This document shows, one piece after another, positions 18,488-22,651 of a DNA stretch of 22,651 nt (within the stretch, counting starts at the first letter, position 1; each line of letters starts with the position of its first letter). The notes beneath the pieces are model-generated. The model was not told the DNA's origin. It saw only the letters and a list, made by a program, of their open reading frames with translations, and made no database searches. This stretch comes from Chara braunii (Eukaryota > Streptophyta > Charophyceae > Charales > Characeae): positions 2,158,413 through 2,181,063 of the forward strand of contig BFEA01000221.1 of the NCBI GenBank assembly GCA_003427395.1, in the 5' to 3' direction. A program made the position numbers and the translations under genes.

Positions 18488-21400
18488 TGCTTCGAGGCGA
18501 TGATACTTAGAAATGACTTCTGTTTCCAGCGGGCAAGGGTGTTTGTGAACAGATTGATGAACCTATGTTATGTTTTATTTTGAATGAGCAAATGGAACAA
18601 AACACATTGCACTTCAGAATCTACGCTGTACTTTGAACAAATTGAACAAAGGAACGGTGGTGTATACATACCCGACAGGTACTTCCTGCCGATCAAATGC
18701 CTTCCTGGCCTGCATGCAATGCAACCACATTGAATGACAACAAAAATAGTTTCAGAGAATCAGAGCTTGAAAAAGGACCGGAACACCTTTTTTTTTGTTT
18801 TGTTTTCTTCCCTTCCCTTTCCTGTCTTAAAAAGGGCGACGGCCTTGAGATGTCATAATTGAACTAACGGGGCCCCGGGTACTAATTCAGAAAGATTTTA
18901 TTCTGGTCATCTGATTGTATCTGGATTCGAACTTGGGTCTGATTCATACTTCAACAGTTCGTGGGTGTACCAACTGAAAGCACCGCTACGCCCGGATGAT
19001 TGGTCCCACATGAAAGCTACAAAATAGACCAAATAACGGCCCGGGGACAAAACCAACCGGGATGCAGCAGATAAGATTACCAAAACAAATTGTACAATTA
19101 TATCCATAGTTACAACAAAAAAAAAACGGAACGATACAGTAGGTCCGCAAAACGAAATACCACCATAAGTTTTATCTTGTTGGCATCCTAGTTGGTTGTT
19201 TCCCGTTGTTCGGCCTGTGTGAGGGGGCGGTGCTTTTATGTGGGAACCATCATCTGGGACTGTCTTTTATGTTTTTTGTCCCAGGACGAACGGTTTACAA
19301 ATGGGGATACCGACGTCTTGATGCCGAACAAGGCCATCCGCTGTATATAGATATGTAATCTGGGATTTCTTTTTTTGCAGACAAGAGTTTAAATTGTCCT
19401 GGGTGGTATTGTCCCGTCGTTTGGCCTGTGGAGGGGCGGTGCTCGCATGTGGGACTTGTCATCTAGGATCTGTTTTTGGTGCTGTTGCTTGTTGCCCCCT
19501 GTTTTGTTGTATTTAGCTGTTCCCTTCCTCTTTTCTTTGCCTCTCTGCCCTTTGGCTGTGTGCAAGTGGGTCGATATGACACCCGGGGGTGGGGACAGCC
19601 GCCGCTCAACCTACATCCACGTGGGCGGCCTTGTATGCAAGAGGTTCTGAACAGGGGGAGTTGTAAGGAAGAAGATAAAAAACCAATTGATATCTTTTTT
19701 GTTTCTTTTTGTTTTTTTCGCCTTCGCGCTCTGATATTCATGTGGTGATGTATACTCCGACGTTGCTCTCTCTCTGCTTTCGTAGATGATGCGGCGAGCG
19801 TCGGGCCTGTATTAGCAGGCTCTTTCTTTGGTTACGGTAAAAAAATATACTCCTTTTTTCTTGTTATAATGACTTAATGTTTCTTAATGTCTAAACACAA
19901 AACTCTATATTCCCAAAACATAAATCTAAAAAATAATAATCAAAATTGGAATTGATTTTACATTTAAAAAATAAGTGGGAATCCTATTTTTATTCTTATT
20001 TTTTGTATGTATGTTTTGAAAGACATGCATATAAAAGAATCAACATAGGATTGCCATTTTCCTATTTTGATTCTTACTTTCCAAATTTTTTTTTTTCTTT
20101 TTTTTTTTTTTTTAATGGGCGATGACCTTGAGGTATTATCATCGGACTAACCAGCCCAGGTAAATTCAATCTTGTGTCTAATCTGACAACGGTGGCCTTT
20201 TCAGCCCAGGGTGGCCTGATAGCCTTAGGGTGGCCTGATAGCCTTCAGGGAACCCCCAACGGGGGGCACCGGCCAGGGGAAAAAAGAATAGACCCCAACA
20301 AAGAAAAAGATGTTAAATCATGGAACGTAAATATGTTTTTCGTCGACTAAACAATTGCAATAGATCTGAGAATCGGCATGTACTTCCAGTGGTTCTGGAC
20401 TCCTTCGCAATAGATCGGCTACCCATCGGTATACGAACGCATAGGTGGGTAATACGTGGGTTTACGTAGGTGTATCCATGTGATTATATTTGGGGGTATA
20501 CGCGGGTATATACCCACGTGGATACACCTGGGTACATGTGGGCATGTGACACGTATATGTGGGTCTACGTGGGTATGAGGAGCGGCATGGACTTCCGGTG
20601 CAATAGCAAACAATCCTCAAACAAACACAAAAAAAAAGCAGCCACCGATGTTGGCAAAGCTGAGGAATCAAACCCAAGACCATTCCTAACACGTGCTTTC
20701 GCGCAGTAACCGCCGTAGATATTATACTATGAGCCGTGTGGCTGCGTACGGGTGAGTGTGGTTGGGTACAGCGTGTCGCGGGATCTCCGTGCTGGGGTGG
20801 GGTGAAGTGCTCATCTTGGGGCTTCACTTTCACCCCAGCCCACTTAGCCTTATGGTTAGGTGTTTGCCTGCCGAGCCGTTGGTTGTGTGTTCGAGTCCTG
20901 TATTCGGATTACACATTCCTAATGACTCCTAAAAATATAAATAAATTAAAATTAAAAAAATAAAAATCTTACAACCACCAGCCCTCGTCGCCGAAGTTCC
21001 GTTTTTTGGTCCTTTTCCTGACCTCGAGGTACAATCGGCGAACTGATAAGCCCAAGGAAATTCAGAGTCAATTGACTCCATTCAGTGAATTTCATCTGAT
21101 TCTTTCAGGACCCGACTCCGGCCTGCATACCAACAGTTCAAGGGTGTACCATTCAGCCACATGAGCTGGGGAACTCATTTAACGAATATAAGAGCATGGA
21201 GAACAAATTCACGAAGCGGCGGAGACCGAATTGACCAACGATCTCGTCAAGTCTGCATCCACGACAATAATTATTAATTCCGACTCGATTCTGACGAGAG
21301 TCATTACCGATGATGAATCTTGCCGAATTTCTCATGAGAGTCGTTGCCTATCATGATGAATCTTGCCGAAAACTCGCGCTCAATACACAAAATGCCCATG

Positions 21401-22039
21401 CATTAACGTCGTTTCTGAATTGGCTCGTAACATTCCAGAATAAACAAAATATATGACGAGTCTCTGCTGATGATGAATCTTGCAAGAATTTCTCATGAGT
21501 CATTGACTATCATGATGAATCTTGCCGAAAACTCGCGTTCAATAGACTGGAAAGGACCATGCATTAACGTCGGTTCTCAATTGGCTCGTAACATTCCAGA
21601 ATAACCAAAATATACCGCTGTCTCATTAACCGATTATCCAAAAAAAAAAGACAACGGCAGGAAGAATGGAGCTCACGCAGGTTGACGGGAGAAAAAAATA
21701 GCCATATCAAAACGTATGTAGGCACCACCAAGGGTCAGGTGCAGATGATGCACCTGCACGCGAGTGCGAGACACGTACATGACTGAATATTTTAGTCGCT
21801 CGTCAACCTCAATGTCATTTCCACGGATTTCCCGACAAAGAATGGGCCAAGAAGAAAATAAATGCTGCAGAGAATATAAAGGGCCAAGAAGAACGTTAAT
21901 GCTGCAGAACGATGTTCCAAGGGGAAGGGGAAGGAAAAAAAAAAAAAAAAAAAGACTTTCCGAGGGAATGAAATAATACGCATACCTCCTCTAGTGCCAT
22001 TCTCATGAACTGAATTTCGTGAGCGTTCGATCCAGCCAT
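11599..22039 (-). CDS. TAD2: tRNA-specific adenosine deaminase TAD2/ADAT2, seven exons
   Basis: This is the catalytic subunit of the TAD2-TAD3 heterodimer, which hydrolyses adenosine to inosine at wobble position 34 of several cytosolic tRNAs. Exons: 22039-21986, 18709-18672, 16711-16645, 15981-15822, 15232-15124, 14148-14039 and 11633-11599. They total 573 nt, or 190 residues plus TGA, close to the usual plant TAD2 size. All six introns are GT-AG and every phase joins. Zinc ligands are His57 (in RHAE, with Glu59 as proton shuttle), Cys96 and Cys99 (in EPCIMC). Family signatures include [21 protein letters not shown] and NPNAPRPHR at the C terminus. The start has a good context (AAAATGG). An in-frame upstream ATG at 22255 translates poorly conserved-looking sequence. 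Introns of 0.6-3.3 kb make up 94% of the gene. The pairing partner TAD3 is not in the window. Confidence 0.95.
11634..14038 (-). other. TAD2 intron 6 contents
   Basis: This 2.4-kb GT-AG intron holds a diverged direct duplication (CACAAGACATG at about 11805 and 12134) and a pair of ATGGCCCGTTAAA blocks (about 12197 and 12250). A C/T-rich stretch (about 12440-12660) has CCGCC units. TCTGACGTCT-type motifs recur three times at about 64-nt spacing (12889, 12953, 13017), followed by a T run (13201-13224) and the 41-45-bp array with an inverted copy (13464-13680). The rest is AT-rich. No nested gene was found. Confidence 0.7.
13464..13680. repeat. Three 41-45-bp direct repeats plus an inverted copy
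   Basis: Units start at 13464, 13509 and 13550 and share ATGGACAGCCTACCGTCTTC then CCCCGAACA(T/C)AACGCACCCT. At 13639-13671 the reverse complement appears (GGGTGCATTGTGTTCGGGGG, then AAGACGGTAGGC). Any unit could therefore pair with it across a loop of about 50 bases. It sits in TAD2 intron 6. Confidence 0.9.
14039..14148 (-). CDS. TAD2: TAD2 exon 6
   Basis: Codes for residues 144-179 and completes Ser143. It includes [20 protein letters not shown] and ERGNPN, the C-terminal helix typical of TAD2. The acceptor is ATCGCAG and the donor GTCAGT. Retention of the next intron would append about 15 residues ending near 13983 in place of the normal tail. Confidence 0.95.
14149..15123 (-). other. 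TAD2 intron 5 contents
   Basis: This 975-nt intron carries the donor-containing tandem duplication (14872-15126) and is otherwise AT-rich, with no gene. The A/C-rich stretch 14215-14345 has CAAAAACA-like runs. Confidence 0.75.
14872..15126. repeat. Tandem duplication carrying the exon 5 splice donor
   Basis: Copy A (about 14872-15001) and copy B (about 15010-15126) share CACTTGGCAGAGTCCTTG, GCTGCGGATGAAGAGGGA, CAAGAATGCTGTGGGATG and TAGGTAGAAGATACCTT. Copy A also contains an internal 30-bp duplication (GCGGATGAAGAGGGAAGAGG). The minus-strand end of both copies reads AAGGTATCTTC, so the intron has a second potential donor. Confidence 0.85.
15124..15232 (-). CDS. TAD2: TAD2 exon 5
   Basis: Codes for residues 108-142 with the ADAT2 signature [17 protein letters not shown], followed by a Gly/Pro-rich stretch [10 protein letters not shown] that looks specific to this lineage. 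The acceptor is AATTAG and the donor GTATCT. A second copy of the donor region lies about 125 bases further into the intron. Reading through the first donor meets a stop near 15033. Confidence 0.95.
15233..15821 (-). other. TAD2 intron 4
   Basis: A 589-nt intron, GTATCC...AATTAG. It is AT-rich, with an ATAATAATAAT microsatellite (about 15651-15690) and an A run (15707-15719). No other feature was recognised. Confidence 0.75.
15822..15981 (-). CDS. TAD2: TAD2 exon 4, active site
   Basis: Codes for residues 54-106 plus the first base of Gly107. It holds the whole zinc site: His57-Ala-Glu59 in [11 protein letters not shown], and Pro95-Cys96-x-x-Cys99 in [11 protein letters not shown]. The linker between them ([15 protein letters not shown]) is acidic and variable in the family. 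The acceptor is GCTGCAG and the donor GTATCC. Confidence 0.97.
15982..16644 (-). other. TAD2 intron 3 with adapter artefact
   Basis: A 663-nt intron, GTAAGA...CTGCAG. It contains a GATAATGATATGATAATGAT-type microsatellite in two copies (16307-16363 and 16402-16459), separated by the mate-pair junction sequence. Otherwise it is AT-rich with AGAAAGACAA repeats (about 16480-16580). Confidence 0.75.
16364..16401. other. Nextera mate-pair junction adapter (artefact)
   Basis: The 19-mer CTGTCTCTTATACACATCT (16364-16382) is followed directly by its reverse complement AGATGTGTATAAGAGACAG (16383-16401). The pair is identical to two Tn5 mosaic ends joined, as in the Nextera mate-pair circularisation junction. 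Flanking sequence is duplicated on both sides. This is almost certainly untrimmed library sequence and not algal DNA. Confidence 0.95.
16645..16711 (-). CDS. TAD2: TAD2 exon 3
   Basis: Codes for residues 32-53, [20 protein letters not shown] plus RN, the beta hairpin before the zinc site. The acceptor is CCTGTCAG and the donor GTAAGA. The first base completes Gly31 and the exon ends in phase 0. Confidence 0.95.
16940..17145. repeat. Pyrimidine-rich tandem repeat, about 25-35-nt units
   Basis: Seven or so units of (C/T)TATTAATAC(T/C)TCTTCC plus CTTCCCTCC occur in tandem with variable spacing. On the TAD2 strand this is purine-rich GGAGGGAAGGGAAGAGGTAT. It may affect splicing, but that is speculation. 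Confidence 0.8.
17150..17340. repeat. TTCGGCACC tandem repeat and terminal hairpin
   Basis: Three diverged copies start at about 17155, 17190 and 17256 with AATTCGGCACC or TTTCGGCACC. The last two share CAGCAAACACCCTA(C/T)TATA and CCACATCCGTTTTT. The array ends in GGTGCCTGGTACTAGGCACC (about 17319-17338), a 7-bp stem with a 6-base loop. Confidence 0.75.
17720..18195. repeat. GGCCCATT minisatellite with flanking duplications
   Basis: The core (about 17879-18085) is a 31-bp unit, GCCCATTTCAAAGGGCCCAT then TGCAGTTGCAG, giving way to 15-bp half units. The flanks 17762-17880 and 18087-18195 are diverged copies of each other: AATCCAATTGCAGGTGG, GTCGCATTCC, GGTCCAG and GGCTAGATTCTACCTC versus CAGCTAGACTCTACCTC. 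A larger unit was therefore duplicated around the core. The open frames here are by-products. Confidence 0.85.
18419..18484. repeat. (AG)n microsatellite
   Basis: About 33 uninterrupted AG units in TAD2 intron 2, read as (CT)n in the transcript. It ends about 190 bases before exon 2 on the coordinate axis, within the last part of the first-transcribed intron 2 sequence. Confidence 0.97.
18672..18709 (-). CDS. TAD2: TAD2 exon 2, 38-nt micro-exon
   Basis: Codes for [12 protein letters not shown] and two bases of Gly31. It is flanked by a GCATGCAG acceptor and a GTATGT donor. It supplies the EVPVG segment that must precede CVIV, and both phases fit its neighbours. It is too short to be found by open-frame length and lies 3.3 kb from exon 1. 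Confidence 0.92.
18784..19005 (-). mobile_element. tRNA-derived SINE copy A
   Basis: Read on the minus strand, a tRNA-like head has TTTCAGTTGGTACACCCACG as the D-arm/A-box region and a perfect B box within CCAAGTTCGAATCC (plus 18923-18937). The body ends in the segment shared with copies B and C (plus 18833-18892, GGGCGACGGCCTTGAGATGT). The A-rich tail is the plus-strand T run at 18789-18808. It lies in sense orientation in intron 1. Confidence 0.65.
19187..19470. repeat. Diverged direct repeat, about 75 bp, spacing 211
   Basis: Copies at 19187-19263 and 19398-19470 share the pattern CCTAGTTGGTTGTTTCCCGT / CCTGGGTGGTATTGTCCCGT, then GGCCTGTG, GGGGCGGTGCT, ATGTGGGA and CATCT(G/A)GGA. A wider unit of about 210 bases was probably duplicated. 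Confidence 0.75.
20085..20200 (-). mobile_element. SINE copy B, 3' fragment
   Basis: The segment GGGCGATGACCTTGAGGTAT (plus 20118) and following bases match the 3' ends of copies A and C. The plus-strand T runs at 20085-20113 are its A tail on the minus strand. The tRNA-like head is not recognisable. Confidence 0.55.
20208..20245. repeat. 19-bp tandem pair
   Basis: AGGGTGGCCTGATAGCCTT occurs twice head to tail without change. Confidence 0.95.
20468..20529. repeat. Long hairpin with ACGTG motifs
   Basis: AGGTGTATCCATGTG (20468-20482) pairs with CACGTGGATACACCT (20515-20529) at 14 of 15 positions. The loop holds a second palindrome, GGGTATATACCC. Surrounding bases 20440-20580 are rich in ACGTGG(G/A)T-like repeats. 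Confidence 0.8.
20837..20967 (+). mobile_element. Candidate tRNA-derived SINE, second family
   Basis: An A-box-like TAGCCTTATGGTTAGG (20845-20860) and a perfect B box GTTCGAGTCC (20889-20898) lie at tRNA spacing. A short body follows and an A-rich tail ends near 20967 (AAATTAAAATTAAAAAAATA). The bases expected to form an acceptor stem are not complementary, so it is not a working tRNA. It is antisense to TAD2. Confidence 0.55.
21000..21180 (-). mobile_element. tRNA-derived SINE copy C
   Basis: On the minus strand it starts with a tRNA-like head (CATGTGGCTGAATGGTACAC, then CCTTGAACTGTTGG). The B box is degenerate. It ends with the segment shared with copies A and B (plus 21013-21070, CCTGACCTCGAGGTACAATC). 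It shares TCATCTGATT with copy A at the same relative place. Confidence 0.6.
21296..21620. repeat. 160-bp tandem duplication
   Basis: Copies at about 21296-21455 and 21456-21620 share GATGATGAATCTTGC, ATTTCTCATGAG, ATCATGATGAATCTTGCCGA, CATGCATTAACGTCG and TTGGCTCGTAACATTCCAGA. They are about 85-90% alike by eye. Within each copy the GATGAATCTTGC motif occurs twice, which suggests an older internal duplication. Confidence 0.9.
21986..22039 (-). CDS. TAD2: TAD2 exon 1, initiator
   Basis: Codes for residues 1-18, [18 protein letters not shown], the N-terminal helix of the deaminase fold (H-x-x-F-M-x-x-A-L-x). It ends in phase 0 at a GTATGC donor. The ATG lies in AAAATGG. The frame stays open upstream to an ATG at 22255, but that part reads as low-complexity and Arg-rich, unlike a TAD2 N terminus. 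Confidence 0.92.
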
Positions 22040-22574
22040 TTTCTTCACCTGGTGTGCGTTATGTGTATGTATATATATATATACTTTTATACACGCGCGA
22101 CCCCTCAAAAAACCATACATACACGTCTTGAGTTGCAATCCAGAAGACGAACGAGGAAGAGGTTCGGGGGAGGGTCGAGGCAGAACCCCTTTCAGGTTGT
22201 ACGCGACGATCCCGACGCAGCCACGCAAGGGATCCCAATGCGACCTGGATGCCACAACATGACGACAAATACGACATATACTGCGTCAGATACATCGTGC
22301 ATTCTACCAAAAGCTCTTCCGTTTAATAGAAACGGCAGCACTACTTACAAAACATTTATATTTATATAAGTTCTTACACGATTGAACCCAAGAGTCCAAG
22401 ACATATAAAAGCATCATTCGATTTTTTATTTTTTTCGCTGATACAAACTAGGCAGCTTCTAGAAGACCTGGGCCAGATATCGATTTTGATCAGCTTCTAC
22501 CTTCGATCTTGCCTCCGGCCATAGATACATCTCGACAGAATGAACTACCCTGTATTCCCCTGCTGAAATGAACA

Positions 22575-22576
<2 letters not shown>
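22040..22576 (-). promoter_or_regulatory. TAD2 5' leader and promoter region
   Basis: Upstream of the TAD2 start on its own strand. A TATATAAATA motif (plus 22357-22366) is a possible TATA box about 320 bases before the ATG. A palindromic (TA)n tract at about 22066-22084 sits 30-45 bases before it and is probably leader sequence. No divergent gene is seen. The frames 22019-22369 and 22255-21896 look non-coding apart from TAD2 exon 1. Confidence 0.4.

Positions 22577-22651
<75 letters not shown>
22577..22651. repeat. (TC)n microsatellite at window end
   Basis: At least 37 TC units run off the right edge. This is the same motif as the gap-flanking tract at 10590. Confidence 0.97.

Larger units (their letters stand above)
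16712..18671 (-). other. TAD2 intron 2 contents
   Basis: A 1,960-nt intron, GTATGT...GTCAG. From low to high coordinate it holds an A run (16868-16886), the TATTAATAC pyrimidine repeat, the TTCGGCACC repeat ending in a small hairpin, the GGCCCATT minisatellite with flanking duplications, and an (AG)n tract. No nested gene was found. The frame 17710-18285 is a translation of the minisatellite. Confidence 0.75.
18710..21985 (-). other. TAD2 intron 1 contents
   Basis: A 3,276-nt intron, GTATGC...ATGCAG. It holds three SINE-like copies in TAD2 orientation, one candidate tRNA-like SINE in the opposite orientation, and a two-copy block (19187-19470). It also holds a 19-bp tandem pair (20208-20245), a long hairpin (20468-20529), a 160-bp direct duplication (21296-21620) and a short 38-40-nt duplication near 21843-21908. 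AT-rich runs fill the remainder, and no nested gene is seen. Confidence 0.75.

Noticed and set aside
20837-20910. Functional tRNA gene
   Set aside because: Perfect B box, but no acceptor-stem pairing after it.
22040-22255. N-terminal extension of TAD2 from the ATG at 22255
   Set aside because: In frame with exon 1, but the added residues include a (TA)n-derived Tyr/Ile run and Arg/Ser-rich sequence and do not resemble TAD2 or a clear targeting peptide. The 22039 ATG has a strong context and fits the family.

Overview
The window looks like nuclear DNA of a streptophyte, most likely a charophycean alga such as Chara. That is an inference. It rests on very long introns stuffed with simple repeats, a plant-type chromodomain Ty3/Gypsy retrotransposon, and single-N and 40-N scaffold gaps typical of a repeat-rich draft assembly. 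There is no bacterial gene organisation.

Left third, plus strand: a decayed Ty3/Gypsy chromovirus. A minisatellite (763-1099) lies directly before gag. It is followed by gag (1102-2747, with frame breaks), aspartic protease (about 3120-3560), reverse transcriptase (3715-4684), RNase H (4686-5090) and integrase with a GPY/F-type module and a chromodomain (about 5190-6735). A G-rich polypurine tract (6747-6760) and a 1,135-bp 3' LTR (6761-7895) close it. At least six in-frame stops and several frame changes make it non-autonomous. No 5' LTR or primer-binding site is visible, so the left end is unresolved.

Middle, 7896-11598: no convincing gene. It holds a foldback sequence, a candidate tRNA-derived SINE, short tandem repeats and a CT/CA microsatellite interrupted by an assembly gap.

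Right half, minus strand: one complete protein gene split into seven short exons over 10.4 kb (22039 down to 11599). It encodes a 190-residue tRNA-specific adenosine deaminase of the TAD2/ADAT2 family, the catalytic subunit of the enzyme that makes inosine at wobble position 34. All six introns are GT-AG, all exon phases join, and the H-A-E and P-C-x-x-C zinc signatures are intact. About 94% of the gene is intron. The introns hold SINE-like copies, minisatellites, a duplicated splice donor and several hairpins.

Assembly quality matters here. A 38-bp sequence identical to the Nextera mate-pair junction sits in TAD2 intron 3, between two copies of the same locus sequence. A 59-bp exact duplication surrounds a single N inside integrase. 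I found no new defence, toxin or metabolic system. The most useful results are the reconstructed TAD2 gene, the two assembly artefacts, the bZIP-site array before gag, and the SINE-like families.
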